64,000 bases of DNA from Viridothelium virens (GCA_010094025.1 ML991835.1:62001-126000), one strand, 5' to 3'; positions 21,230 to 32,732 are shown, counted from the stretch's first letter. The notes: generated by a model from the sequence alone, not told the origin. Numbers and translations are program-made.

Positions 21230-24163
21230 CTATTTGCGCGAAAAGCTTTTGAAGATTTGGTCTCTTTGGTGTTGCGCATATGACTTGGGCCCCACAAGGC
21301 TTGGGTATTGAGCCCATTTCCAAAATTTTCGTCCGTACCAGATTCTCCTAGCAATCTTGGGAAATCCTTCTCTTCGAGCTACCGCTTCAAGCCTCTCCAC
21401 AGTTGGCGCGATACGATCAAGGACATTGAACTCATAGACCTCGTCTTTATCCCGAACTCTTTGGCCAGTACAAGTCGTGATCAACAATGTCTTTATTTCG
21501 AATACCTTAGAGGACCGTGAGTGTCCCATTTTGGGGCCGTGGATCTTATTCCACCAGAGAAACAACATGCTCACTGCATCTAGCTCAGAGCTTTCATATA
21601 GTGTTGAGGTTCCGTACTTTTGTACTTTTAGGTATGACTCGAGGCAATGACGCATGATACGATGCATGGTGAAGCCCGTTGGACCCGATGAGTTTTCACT
21701 GCCCCCGACATCCTTGATGATCGACCGCCTTGTAAGGTCTCTCAACCCTTGTCCAAATTTGATTGGGCATAATTCGTAGTCGCTACCATCTTTGAGGAAA
21801 TATTTCATCCATGGTCGGACTTCGCCAAGCTGCGCTGCAACTGCGGCGTAATAAAAGAACCAATCTTTCATGATAGGATGGTCACGAATGTGCACGAAAA
21901 TTGCAAGGACCATCAAGTATGCGTCTCTCTTCATGGTTTCTTCTGGCCCTGCAATGCGATTTAGGGCAAGCTTGCAGACCTCATCTGATGTCCGATCATA
22001 CGACGAGTCAGTATCGAGCTTTAGCGCAGCATCCACCTGCTGCAAACACTCTTTGGCGGTTAGAGTGCCGGTGAGAATGTGACTTGCGAGAATGTCCACT
22101 GTGAGGGCATGGTAGTCTAGCTGTTTTAGAAGCTCTTTCCAGGCAGTCTCTTGCTCGTCACTAAGACGATCATTTCGGATTTGCTCGTCATCACTTTGAT
22201 TGTTACTTCGAACAAAAAGCAACTCTTCCGCTTCTTGAGGTTGCATCTTCTCAACATCTAGGACTGTATCGACAAACGGTTTTAGACCTTGTTCATCAAG
22301 CTGGCTTGTGATAAGTACCCGACCATGCCCGGCGATTATTGAAGGAATATATTTGTCCAGATTTTTGCGAAAAGGTTTAGGTTCGTCAAAGTTGTCGAAG
22401 ACCATGAGCCATGAGTCCGCCTGGCTAAGTAATTCGTGAAGAAAGCTCAGGCAATCCGATGCCTCTTTCAACCTTGAAGACAAGAAATGGCGTTTTTGAG
22501 GTAGTTGATGCGCTATTTGCTCTATGTCAAGTTCAAGTAGATTTGGCTCAGATGCATTAAGCCAAACAATATAATCATATCTTTTCTCCTCTGCAGAATC
22601 ATGGCAATACTTTGCTGCGAGCTGAGTCTTACCAGACCCGCCCATCCCCCTCAGTGCCATCCTTTGGATGGATTTTTGAGAGTTTGTTCGTTGGCGAAAA
22701 CACCGTCTAATTTTTTGCATATCTTCTTCCCGCATAACAAAGGTATTGATCGGCGAAGGGACATTGAGAGAGAGGCAATCATACTCATGTCCCGGAAGAA
22801 GGCTTTCCTCTGATACGGTTTGGGATAGGGGATAGCCGGGTATTGATAACGAGTCGCTCGACATGGAGGAGTCGAAGGATTTGAAGGAATCTTGCGTTGA
22901 GACTTGAGAAAGGGCATGAGGTCGAACAGGCAAAGATACGCTTGAGTCGGAAGAGCCTTCTTGAGAGACTTGAGAGACAGACAAATCCGGAATCGAGGAA
23001 GACGAAGAGCCACTGCGGTATAGAGGTGCCGGCGAGGCGACCATACCATTGTTCAGCGGCTGAGAGACGGTCATGCCGTTCGGCACTGGTGAGGGAGACG
23101 CAACAGAGCCGTTTAGGATTGGAGTAGATGCATTCGGTGTGGCAAAGTTCCGCCCGAAGTAGTCAGGCTCTGCTTGATTCAAGATCGGCGTAGGATGGCT
23201 CTCATGAATGGCCTTGCTCGGTATCGCGTGGAGAAGTTCTTTGGCATATCCAGCTGCTGCCGCAGCTGCATATCCTTGCCATGTATCATTCTTATGAGAG
23301 TCGGCATAGTCACAGATGCCGCGGATGATCAAGCAATGAAAGTCGTCCAAGCCAGCTGCTTCCATTTCGAAACAGAGAACCTCGTGTTCGTCGGCCATTT
23401 GATCACGATATCGCGCATCTTTCATCAACTTGCTCGCTGAAGCAATCCGGCCGTAATGTACAACAGGGTTATCCGGGTTCATTCGTGAGCGACCTCGATT
23501 TACTAAACGTGGCTCACAGCATTCGGCACATCTTAAATCTTCGTTGACATGCTGATAGGACGTCTCGTATAATCGGTCCTCTTCTGGAGGTGGACGATTG
23601 TATCTCCTCTCACTTTGTAGAAGACGGTTCTTTTCCATCATATCTTTGATGTAGGACACAATCATATTTCCTCTTAGTTCGTGGTCTCGTCTTAGTTTTG
23701 AGAGCGCGTTCAGCAAAACTGATGGTGGCTTGTCTGTGTGCTTCGTGAGTTGTAATTTACCATCTGGCATTACTTTCCCATGGTCGTAGTCAAGGACCGA
23801 TCCTGTCAATCCTGCACATGCCCCTATTACGATATCTCCGAGTCGCACATCGTGATTTTTACTGGGTACACCGCCGCCAATGCCAACCATGAGGCCCATC
23901 CGGATACATTTGAAGCTCCTCTTCATATGCGTCGCTGCTACAGCTGCAGCAGCTATTCCGTATTTGCCAATTGGTAAGCATGTAATGACAACATTGTGGG
24001 GGCCTATCCGACCAAAGGTGTAGGAGTTTTCGTCGTCCCACTCAGTCAAAGGTTGCATTTGGTCGTCATGCTCTTCGTCCAGCATTCCCGCCGCCACAAC
24101 ATACTCCACATGCACTGCGCAAATCCATCCTACAGTGTAATCGCTACACTTCATTCTCGCCAT
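21230..24163 (-). CDS. NLR-like protein: nucleoside phosphorylase-like domain plus NB-ARC
   Basis: A single 977-aa exon. Residues about 8-330 form a PNP/UDP-phosphorylase-like domain with VGIGGGVPS, RLGDIVIG and a C-terminal EMEAAGL followed by RGICDYADSHKND, the signature of fungal NLR effector domains of this class. A Ser-rich linker (about 345-470) follows. The NTPase module begins with the P-loop GMGGSGKTQLA (about 505-515), with Walker B LMVFDNFDEP (about 585) and GRVLITSQ. After a winged-helix-like region the protein ends without TPR, ankyrin or WD repeats. Such proteins are fungal STAND receptors tied to heterokaryon incompatibility and defence. The PNP domain may cleave nucleosides or nucleotides, as related immune NLR domains do; that is inference. 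Lack of a repeat sensor is unusual, since PNP-NB-ARC proteins often carry TPRs. Confidence 0.9.
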   Translation of the reverse strand: MARMKCSDYTVGWICAVHVEYVVAAGMLDEEHDDQMQPLTEWDDENSYTFGRIGPHNVVITCLPIGKYGIAAAAVAATHMKRSFKCIRMGLMVGIGGGVPSKNHDVRLGDIVIGACAGLTGSVLDYDHGKVMPDGKLQLTKHTDKPPSVLLNALSKLRRDHELRGNMIVSYIKDMMEKNRLLQSERRYNRPPPEEDRLYETSYQHVNEDLRCAECCEPRLVNRGRSRMNPDNPVVHYGRIASASKLMKDARYRDQMADEHEVLCFEMEAAGLDDFHCLIIRGICDYADSHKNDTWQGYAAAAAAGYAKELLHAIPSKAIHESHPTPILNQAEPDYFGRNFATPNASTPILNGSVASPSPVPNGMTVSQPLNNGMVASPAPLYRSGSSSSSIPDLSVSQVSQEGSSDSSVSLPVRPHALSQVSTQDSFKSFDSSMSSDSLSIPGYPLSQTVSEESLLPGHEYDCLSLNVPSPINTFVMREEDMQKIRRCFRQRTNSQKSIQRMALRGMGGSGKTQLAAKYCHDSAEEKRYDYIVWLNASEPNLLELDIEQIAHQLPQKRHFLSSRLKEASDCLSFLHELLSQADSWLMVFDNFDEPKPFRKNLDKYIPSIIAGHGRVLITSQLDEQGLKPFVDTVLDVEKMQPQEAEELLFVRSNNQSDDEQIRNDRLSDEQETAWKELLKQLDYHALTVDILASHILTGTLTAKECLQQVDAALKLDTDSSYDRTSDEVCKLALNRIAGPEETMKRDAYLMVLAIFVHIRDHPIMKDWFFYYAAVAAQLGEVRPWMKYFLKDGSDYELCPIKFGQGLRDLTRRSIIKDVGGSENSSGPTGFTMHRIMRHCLESYLKVQKYGTSTLYESSELDAVSMLFLWWNKIHGPKMGHSRSSKVFEIKTLLITTCTGQRVRDKDEVYEFNVLDRIAPTVERLEAVARREGFPKIARRIWYGRKFWKWAQYPSLVGPKSYAQHQRDQIFKSFSRK

Positions 24164-25455
24164 ACTGAAGGATCGTTTGTCGTTTTGTCGTAATCATCAA
24201 AGCGCTGAGCGGAGCTGTGAAGAGAGAGGGTGCCAAGTAGGTATCAACATTCCAAGCTAAGGCTTCGACAACGACCAAAGACGAAGTTCCGGGGACAAAA
24301 TCCATTAAGGTAGCTGCAGCATAGATGTAAGTCTGCAGTCCACGGGTACCCAACACTCGAAACGGGCGATACTATATCCATAGCTGAAGCTCAGCCCTGC
24401 TCCGAAGCATTGATCAACTTCGTAAGTTATTAAAGCCACGGGATTGGGTAGAGGCTTAGCAGCCACGGCAGCCGCACGAAAGGATGTGAGTGGGAGGAAT
24501 AATGCTTGCGACCGACGTCAGCGAGGCTGCTAGTTAGCTGTAAAGGATAAGCCAACTATAGAAATGTCCTTTTGTGGTGGGGGCCAAATACCGTTTCGCC
24601 AGGGAGTTTGACTATGCTAGCGACTCGTTAGCGAGATCCATACCGTTCCGTGCCGGGTGATCGGGATCGAATCCACAGAGTCGTGCATTGCTAGATACCG
24701 AGTGCTAGCGATCAGAACTCGGAATAAATGTCATGAGATCCAAAACTGAGTGGAGAATATCCTTTTGCTCGAAGTTACGATGAGACTGCAGCAACACGAG
24801 ATCCTCCAAACGAAGCGCCTTACGTAGTATCGTTGAAAAACTATACTTTCGCATCCAGCATGAGATCGTTCTCTGTAAAGGCCAAGTGACGTAATGTCGC
24901 GGAAGCTAGGTAGTAGTTTTGGGATTACTGCCACACCTCAGGGTGTCAGCTTCAGCCATCGGCCTCAATTTTAGTAACGCGTACAACGCGAATCATGGAG
25001 GGAATCAGGCAAGCAAGCGATGCACCGTGCGGTGTTAATTAACCCCACAACGCTTGTATGGAATTAAAGTGCGCAGCAATTGCATTGGTGAACGTTTGAA
25101 ACACGCCAAGAGATTGAGTGTTAGCCGATGGTATGAGAATCTTGGCCTTTTTCAAAAGGATATCGATACGGCTGTTCACCTACAACACTCTAAAACACCT
25201 GGCTGGGGTCTGGTATCTGATATCCAGAGTCGCCCGTCGGGTGGTCTACTATACGATTTCGGAGAGGTCCTCTGATGTCCCATCAGTCTGCTAGGCCATC
25301 AAGACGCGCAAGTTGTTAGCCTCGCTTACTTGAGTTTATGAGCTCTGCGTTTGGGCTGCTCGTGTGATACGTTGGAGGTGAAAAAATTGAGTACTTGCTC
25401 TCGTTGAACTAAACATACGACAGCTCACGCGTAATATATCATCGTCCCTTCTTGC
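24164..25455. other. 1.3-kb intergenic region
   Basis: This holds the NLR promoter at the left and the 3' flank of the F-box gene at the right. Only short random frames are present. A GGGATCGAATCC stretch near 24660 recalls a tRNA T-arm, but no cloverleaf can be drawn around it. Confidence 0.4.
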
Positions 25456-26715
25456 CTAATGATGTCGTAACTCATGGCGTGCCTCATATTGTGGATACCA
25501 CTGCCAAGCTCCAATTAGGTTCTCTTCGACCATCTGCGTCAAGTTCATGGTCATTCTATTCTCCTTGAATGTGCACTCTGTCGGCTCATCCGCGCCAAGA
25601 CGTTCTCGAAGCAAACAGTCCAACGTGTCAAATTCCTTCCTGAACTCCTCGGATTGACTCAAGATTGTCCCGGGATAACAGACACCACGAAGGTTCGGGA
25701 GTAGATTATCCGAGATTGCAAAGCAGACATCCACGGGTACGACTTCGTGTTCCCCACCAGCTCCATTTGAGATTGTAATTTCCAGGTATTCAAGGTCGCT
25801 CGGGTCATCGAAGAAAGCTTGCGTGATGTTGTTAATCGGAACGCTGAGCTGCTTGAGATTGGGGCAGCGTGCTAGTACGCCATCCAGTGACGTCCAGCTG
25901 AGCCGTGGAAGTTCTGAAATTCGGAGCACCCGTAATTGACTGGATAGCTTTTCTGGCAAGCGCCGCAAAGATTGACTGGTCACTTTCGCACAGCGCTGAA
26001 TCGCCAGCGTATCCAAGGTAGAAGGGAGTCCGGAGACATTGTGTAGGAAAGAGTCCGGTACACCTCCATTCGTGATCCACAACTCGCGTAAATTTGGTGG
26101 CCATGACCATTGTGCTAGCTCAAGTTCTATTTCTGAATCCGAGAGGCGCGGGAAATATAGGATACACAGGTTGAGCAGATGAGTAAGACATCTTAGAAGA
26201 GAGTCAAGAGGTATAGTCTCAACGATGAGCGACAGATCCACTAGTCGTAGCTTTGAGCATTTCGATAACGCTGCGAAGCAATTAATACCGAAGGATGCTT
26301 GTGGTGCCACAAACTCCTCCAGTCCACCTTTCACCCTGCCGAGTATGCGTGCCGTCAAACTTTTGCTACCTTGATGTACAAGCCTTCCCATATCCAGACC
26401 CCGCACATATTCTGCTAGAGGACTCTTTCGAATGTGAAGGTTGACAGATGGACAAATAGTAGCTGCGAATGGTTCGAAGTTTTTGCCATAGAGATTCGGG
26501 TGCTCGTACAGGAACGGGACAGCGCAGGAATACCACTGTCGTGAGATCAGACAACACGACCAGAGGGTTTGCTGAGATCCAGCGGTGTCGCGCACATATG
26601 AAAGCACCTCCAAGAGTATTTCATCTGGAAGAGAAATGCCTTGGGCGTTACTTAAAGCCAGCTCATTGAAATCCTCTTCGACGTTGCATATGTTGTATGT
26701 TTCCACATTAGGCAT
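25456..26715 (-). CDS. F-box protein with LRR-like C-terminal region
   Basis: A single exon encodes 419 aa. An F-box-like motif starts near residue 27 (ISLPDEILLEVLSYV) and continues with WSCCLISRQWYSCAVPFLYEHPNL, the usual end of fungal F-boxes. The rest consists of irregular leucine-rich units, for example LVDLSLIVET, LNLCILYFPRL, LRELWITNGGV, LDTLAIQRCAKV, LRVLRISELPRL, LKQLSVPINN and LEYLEITIS, spaced about 25-30 residues apart. Such proteins recruit substrates to SCF ubiquitin ligases through Skp1. The target is unknown. There are no introns and no membrane segment, and the start ATG at 26715 directly precedes a plausible acidic N-terminus. Confidence 0.85.
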   Translation of the reverse strand: MPNVETYNICNVEEDFNELALSNAQGISLPDEILLEVLSYVRDTAGSQQTLWSCCLISRQWYSCAVPFLYEHPNLYGKNFEPFAATICPSVNLHIRKSPLAEYVRGLDMGRLVHQGSKSLTARILGRVKGGLEEFVAPQASFGINCFAALSKCSKLRLVDLSLIVETIPLDSLLRCLTHLLNLCILYFPRLSDSEIELELAQWSWPPNLRELWITNGGVPDSFLHNVSGLPSTLDTLAIQRCAKVTSQSLRRLPEKLSSQLRVLRISELPRLSWTSLDGVLARCPNLKQLSVPINNITQAFFDDPSDLEYLEITISNGAGGEHEVVPVDVCFAISDNLLPNLRGVCYPGTILSQSEEFRKEFDTLDCLLRERLGADEPTECTFKENRMTMNLTQMVEENLIGAWQWYPQYEARHELRHH

Positions 26716-27881
26716 TCTTGACTGAACGAGTCTGGATAAGTCCGCTCAACTGCGAATTTCGTGCTTGGTGATATTCGGTACTTGTTTCGTAGTACTGAAA
26801 GGCTCCTTCCTGTGTTGCTTCAGCAAATCAAGATCAAGGAAATCCATCTCGAATATTAAGGTAGTTTTGCCAGAGTAAGGTCCTGTAGTCTGCGCTCGAC
26901 AGGATTTTTTAGGTCTGGATGTTAGATTGTGAGAAGGTGGACATCGTGCAGACAATTCTCGAGATGGTTGGGCAAATATTGGCTACATTGGTGGAGCAAT
27001 GGATGAAGTCAGACATTGTAGTAAGATCACGTGCACATCATCCATTCCAGGTTGTAGTTTCCTCTTTTGGAAATGTACGTCTTAAAAGTACCCCGTAGGT
27101 ACTCCGTACCCAGGGTGCAGATCTAATATGTAAGAACCCCAAAATTTGAACATTAGTATGTACTCCAAAAGGTGTCATATATTCCTCCGTATATGGCCTA
27201 CACTGACAAGCGTACGCAGGAGAACGGACAAGGCTCAATATGTATACTGAAGCGTAGTACTACTTCTAAGCACCCGCTGATGCAGTTCCAAAGAATCCAA
27301 GGAGGTTCGTTATAGACATACAGTACCAAAACAGCTTCAAAAGTGAGAGTCGACTCTCGTGAGAGTCATTCTGAGAAGATGGTCCACCCATGATCCGAAC
27401 CCCAAACCCATCCCAAATGAAACCGCATCAAAAGTGGCGGCAAGATTCCCAACGCCTTCAATGTTGTGTGCAAATGTACAAAGGAAACGCCCACTGACTA
27501 GGGAGAAAAAGGACTGCCTGGAGGTAGCTTGTACGTGATAGGAAACGGGTATTTTAGTCGTCGTGAAAGTCGTGCTTGGGACTTCATTGTCGAAGGAGGT
27601 ATCTGTTTGCCCCCAGATCGAGTTCTGACTTTCCAGACTGTATTAGACAGATTCTAGTCGCCACTTAAGGCATGTCTCATGAACTGCGACGTAAGATCGG
27701 TAAAGCGTATCGTGCTTTACATTGAGGTACTCTTCTCGTAAATGCAACGTGCCCGATGATGTATAGGTAGGTCTCGCGGCACTGGTAGGTGCAGAACGTC
27801 GGATTTTCGTAGCATACTCAAATTCAAGAGTTTGCTTTGCTGAGAGCTGCGAGATAGTCTTTTCCATAGAGTGTGCGGTCA
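26716..27881. other. intergenic region with GTACTCCGTAC site
   Basis: This contains the F-box gene promoter and the 3' flank of the FHA gene. GTACTCCGTAC lies at 27099-27109. The short minus-strand frame 27643-27903 overlaps the FHA gene's end and has no recognisable content. Confidence 0.4.
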
Positions 27882-30234
27882 TCATCTCTCTCCCTTCTGC
27901 CATGAATTCAAATACGCCATCATCCCTACACCTAGAAGTACAACACTGACCATCGAGATATAGGGAGCGCTTTGAGATAGATGATTATTTTTACTGCGAC
28001 CTCGGGTCTCCAGTCGGCCTTCCATCAGTGCGTTTGCCATTGCCCTCTCCAATGCTACCAGCTGCTCGGCGTTGATTGGTTTCCCATGCTCAACGCCTGC
28101 GCTCCGAAGCATTTCGTCTCCGCGCCACAAGTGAGCTTCAGGAGCTTTGGTAGTTGTCAGAGTGCCGTTTGCAATTTTCGGAAACCCATCGCTACTGTTG
28201 CTATCCGGTTTTGTATGCGAGGCTGCACTTCCATTTGACAATGATCCGGAGATATCTGTAGTCTTTTCTGTATCCTCTTTTCGTATTCTTTCCACCATTT
28301 CCGCCAACGTTTGACGATCCTTTGCGCTCTCTGCCTCCGCAGACTCGGCCCGTTGCTTACACCTGTCCATCTGAATCTTTAGGTCATTCATTTCGGCGAC
28401 CATCAATTCAATGCGCTCTTGCAATCTAGACGTTGACGATTCAACTGCGGCGGTCTCAGCAGGCGTTCCCGTGATGGTATCTTCAGGGCTCTTTGATGTA
28501 TCGTCTGCTCCATCCACCAGCTTCCCGCTCGGCTCCAAGACGTCTGCTGAATCTTTTCGAGTTTCAAGCTCAAGTCTTTGTGCACGCTCTTCGGCACTTT
28601 CACGAGCTAGCTTCTCTTGTGCAAGCATCTCCTCAAGATCTTTCAGACGAACACTTTGCGAATCAATTTCTTTCTTGGCAGATGTGAGGGCCTCGACTAA
28701 ATTGACTATCTGAAGTGATGAATCATGTCGAGTAGGTGAGTTGCTCGTAGATGGTGTCCTTGGGCGCTCAGTGTTCGACCTCTTCAGGATAGGCTGAATC
28801 ATGGAATCAGGCAGAGCTGGTGCTGTATCAGGCTTCTCAGGAAGTGGTTGCTGCGGCGGAGGAGCCGGTGGTTCTGAGAAATGCGCCTTAAGGTCCGCTT
28901 TGATTGGTGAGGGCTTCAAAGGTGGTGGTTGAGACTTTGTTTCCTCTTTTCTGGGTTCCGAATGTAACACAGCGTCAATATATTGTCCAGTCCGGTGCAG
29001 ATCTTGCGATTGCTGCTTTGCTTGTTTGAGTTCGGACTGGAAGTTTGTTAGAAGGCTGCTTGGAGTGAAAGAGTCGTTCTTGGCTTACATTTAGCTTTCT
29101 AACAACCTGATCAACACTGATCTGGCCAAGTAACCAAGCCATGTTCCGTGGTTGACCCATGACGTTCATGTTTGTTCCGGCAACGCTTGGGGGAGCTGAG
29201 TTCACCCGACCGTTGCTGCTCAATGAGCTTTGACTACCATTTCGACCTCGTAATGAAATATTCTGTCCAAGCGACTGACCCATCATGCCAGTTCCATTTG
29301 CCGGATCCAGATCACCAAAATTCAGATCGAGAACGTTATTTCCTGTCGGATATACGCCGGCGTGCTCTACCCGCGCAGCAACTTTGTGGTGGACAATGGT
29401 TTTCTGATCTTCGCTCACAATGTCGATGCCCAGCTCCAATAAATCCTGTTCTCGCAGTTCATGTGGGTCCGAATCTTTGTTCTCCTGAGATAGCCGCTGT
29501 CCATTAACAAACGTTCCATTAGACGACTTCACGTCGCGTATCCAAATCTTGCCAGCCGTATCTGCCCATACTTCTGCATGCTGTCTTGATAGCACCTTGG
29601 AATCGAAATAGCCATTGTGTGGTGTTGGGATTGTTCTGTTGTTGGTCTGTCGTCCGATTCGAAGAACCTCGGGGTAGTACGGAACAGTGATGGATTTTCT
29701 TTCGAATGTGCCATTCATGGGAAGAAGATGAAGCACTGCAGGATTCTCAGACCTGCCTTGTGGTCTTGGAGCCCCATTTTGCTGGGGCTGGGATGGGGGA
29801 CCCATGTGCTGGGAAGGTAGCAAAGAGCTCGGGCTGTGTAAAGCCGAGATAGCGGAGGCAGCGGAAGGACCTGAGGTTGTGGCCGCCACTGACTGCGGAC
29901 GAGCAGCAGTGATGCCTGAGATTGGCTCTGATTTACCAGGAGGCCATATGCCTCTGGCTGGTTTCTTTCGGGCTCCCCAGCCTGCAGGATCTAACCCGTT
30001 GGTGGGTGAGATCCCGTTCGTTTGAGCGGCTGAGGCCGATATTGTCGAGTTGGAAGATGCAGAGGATGCAAGCGAAGACGAGGAATTGGTACGTTGAGCG
30101 CTTTTGCGTGGCATAAACATCCTCGAAACGTCTTCCGCGCTCATTGACCCGAGTCCACTCTGGGCAGCGCTACCGGTGTTCCATCCTGTGCGAGAGGTTG
30201 GCTGGAATGTGAGTGGAGGTGCGACTGCAGTCAT
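27882..30234 (-). CDS. FHA-domain tail-anchored protein of the STRIPAK complex (SLMAP/PRO45/HAM-4, Far9/Far10 type)
   Basis: Two exons, 29089-30234 and 27882-29036, give 766 aa. A Ser/Ala/Pro-rich N-terminus precedes an FHA phosphothreonine-binding domain (about 165-275) with the core LRIGRQTNN, SRQHAEVW and SSNGTFVNGQRLS. Then come a low-complexity linker, a coiled coil (about 500-640, with KKEIDSQSVRLKDLEEMLAQEK-type heptads) and one C-terminal membrane helix (SMVSVVLLGVGMMAYL) followed by a few basic residues, the layout of a tail-anchored protein. Homologues (SLMAP, PRO45, HAM-4, Far9/Far10) tether STRIPAK to the nuclear envelope/ER and mitochondria and are needed for hyphal fusion and fruiting-body development. 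The 52-nt intron lies just after a conserved NMAWLLGQISVDQVVRKLN segment. The identification rests on domain order. Confidence 0.9.
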
Positions 30235-31052
30235 TTGGAAGAAAGATCGAATGGCGGCTTCCGCAACACTGTGAGGGCAATTGATCCTGTCGTTGCTTCC
30301 ACTTTTTCCCTCCTCGATCCGAACTCAATTCTCCGAGGACAAGTCAAATCCACAGATGACACCTAGCACCGATGAACAGCAACAAATGGCGAATAAGTGG
30401 TCTTTTGGGCATAAGCGAAGAGAGTGACGCTTTGTCAACGTGCAAAGGTACGGTCGATGGGTGGTTAAGAGGGACAGTGCGGGTCGTGTGCCTTTGGCGG
30501 GCCAACACGCGCCCCGACAGACCTCACCCGATACTCGAGATCTGACGAACAAGTCTCCGACAAAGCAGAGACTCAATGGCGGGGTGCTAGAAAGAGAGGT
30601 GTGGCCAGGCTTGAGTGGTAAGGAATGAAGAAGGGAGGAGGTGCGTGGTAAGCCAGGATGGAAGAGTGGAGGATGCGAAGCGGGTGCCGCTTGTTGTCTG
30701 GCGTCAAATAGAAATGCACGCTTCTCAACGCTGTGGATCCCGTCCACCACACAGCTTCTTGGATGACAGAAGTAGTCGGCAGAAAGACAGAAGTAACTTC
30801 AGACCGAAAGCCCGGCTCCTAGGAAACCCTTCAGAGACGTACTGATCGCAAAGCAAGCAGCCTGAGACATTGGCCACAGGACCAATGTAAAGGAGTTTTC
30901 CGGGAGCCGGCCAGGTCATGTGACCTTGGATAAACATCGGCTAGGGGCCGCATTCGTCTGATGCTCTGACTGGTCGTTGCTTGATGCTCTCCGCTCCGGA
31001 GCTTGGAGACGTCCTGAGCTTGACACGACGAACCCATTTTCGAATCTCCACC
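30235..31052. promoter_or_regulatory. divergent promoter between FHA gene and mgr2
   Basis: About 0.8 kb separates the two start codons. It must contain both promoters. Open frames here are random in composition and no specific site is visible. Confidence 0.4.
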
Positions 31053-31625
31053 ATGCCTGTTGCAGTACCTACAGGTGGTTCTGGAGGCCCGAGAGGCCCA
31101 ACTACCTGGGACAAATGTTGGTACTGCAGACACGCGTTCTAGTCCAGCTACTAACCCTCTACCAGGGAAAATGGGAGCTATGATGGGAGGATGTTCGTAC
31201 CTACGTCCTTTACGGTACCCATTCCCAACTGACGCCTGCATCTAGCGGTTGGACTTATCATTGGCTTCATATTTGGTACGGTCTCCCAGTTTTCAAAGTG
31301 AGTCTTGTGTTAACGACTCCCAGGCGTCACCAATATCTTGAGGTTCGGTGCGGGGCCAAATGGTCCTCTGAGAATGCTTGGGCAGTACATGCTTGGCTCG
31401 GCAGCTACATTTGGGTAAGCTACCTAGGAAGTATCTGACCTTGCCTTCGCGAGGAATTGCTAATCCGGATTTGATTGCCACAGCTTCTTCATGTCTATTG
31501 GAACTACTATTCGAACGGAAAGTTCACCATCAATCACCGAGGCCTTTGCGCGAAGTCAACAGAGACCCATTATCATACCCCGGCAGTACTTGAAGAGACA
31601 GCAAGACCGCAAGCGCAGCGAGTGA
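31053..31625 (+). CDS. mgr2: MGR2/ROMO1-family subunit of the mitochondrial TIM23 translocase
   Basis: Five exons (31053-31116, 31166-31192, 31246-31275, 31324-31414, 31484-31625) give 117 aa, the normal size for Mgr2. The gene is invisible as an ORF because two exons are only 27 and 30 nt. The product reads KMGAMMGGSVGLIIGFIFG (TM1, with glycine zipper), then NILRFGAGPNGPLRMLGQYM, then LGSAATFGFFMSIGTTIRT (TM2), the family hallmarks. Mgr2 sits in the inner mitochondrial membrane as a lateral gatekeeper of the presequence translocase. Introns are 48-69 nt, and the last has a clear GCTAAT branch site. The first two use weaker GTTGGT and GTTCGT donors. A basic tail (KRQQDRKRSE) follows. The first junction (DKW-KMG) is the least certain. 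Confidence 0.88.
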
Positions 31626-32194
31626 TGCAGAAACTTGAAACACTCTTGTCTGAATAATGGCCTTAGCCTGAGGATCTGCTCAAGGATCTGTCCGACGACA
31701 TTGATGCTAGATCATCTTGGCGTGTCTCTCACATCTCATAAAGCCTACATGGCTAGGCTTGAGCTAGTGAAATGCAGTACGTACGTAGACAACTCTGCTA
31801 TCTTAACATGTCCTGTCTACTTCGACATGTCCAGATGACCAACATGGTTTTATCTGTGGGGTAAAGACGCCCGGCTGTGGGTGCGAGTATTTTATGCATA
31901 ACTAAAATATAATCACCGTAGGTGAATGGTCTGTGACGTGTGCGGAGTGACCCGTTGGTATTATCGCAAAGTGTTGTGTCATCAGGTTATCCACTTCTGT
32001 TTCTGCTGTAACTGGTCTAAGTGTGATCTTTTGTGGATCAACATAACACTTTCGACTTTCTCTCCCCTCGTGACATGAGAGTGTCTTGTTTACATTCAGC
32101 AGCGCATGCTTTCCCAGTACACGTGTATCACAGAACCGCTGCGACTCCATTTTGCCACATTCCATTCACTCTTTCGCTTGTCGCGGTTGACGCA
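31626..32194. other. intergenic region
   Basis: About 570 nt between mgr2 and the next + strand gene. I see nothing beyond UTR/promoter sequence. Confidence 0.35.
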
Positions 32195-32723
32195 ATGGAT
32201 CTCGAGAAGTCGAGCTTGCAAGGCGGAGCGCATTTTCTTCGATCCACTGAAGCATATGTCCACATCTTGGTCGCAAAGTCGGAACCCATGAAGAAAATGC
32301 GTAGCGATATCGACGAGGGAATGAGAAAGCTTGAAGCCTCTTGCGAACGCGTCCAGTGAGTTCTGAAGAACATATCTAGGATGAACATTGCTAAGTGCAG
32401 ATTTAGCCAACTTGAATCCATCATCAACGCGCAAATGATCACGGCCAATGCAAGTGATAATGGGTATGCTATTTTGATTGACCTATACAAACGCAATATA
32501 ATCCATACCATATTACTGATGGCAATACTCTTTTAGTCTTACAAAGATGAATGCAGATTCCTTGAAAAAATCTGGCGAACCAAGAGAAAATGACAGCGTT
32601 GGAGGAGCTTTAATAGCCAATGTAGCATCTAGCTCTTCAGAGGCTCCAGCAGACAAATTGCCTCTGGACCTTCCCTCTACACCGAAAACGGACAAGAAGA
32701 AAACCGATCCTAATCTTGACTAG
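32195..32723 (+). CDS. hypothetical small protein with N-terminal helix
   Basis: Three exons, 32195-32355, 32401-32463 and 32537-32723, sum to 411 nt (136 aa). The first exon encodes an amphipathic helical stretch (STEAYVHILVAKSEPMKKM, then a run of charged residues), which continues in exon 2 (SQLESIINAQMIT). The C-terminal half is Ser/Pro/Lys-rich and probably disordered. Splice sites are GTGAGT/CAG and GTATGC/TAG, and both junctions keep the frame. The frame also extends upstream to an ATG at 32033. The overall look is that of a small subunit of a coiled-coil complex, but I do not recognise it. It may be functionally linked to, or even part of, the next gene, whose ATG begins 10 nt after this stop. 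Confidence 0.5.
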
Positions 32724-32732
32724 AGTCTGGGC

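Noticed and set aside
24600-24680. Possible tRNA (GGGATCGAATCC resembles a T-arm)
   Set aside because: No acceptor stem, D-arm or anticodon arm can be paired at the right distances.
30325-30750. Minus-strand 141-codon frame upstream of the FHA gene
   Set aside because: It sits in the promoter/5' UTR and has random composition with no start context or homology feel.
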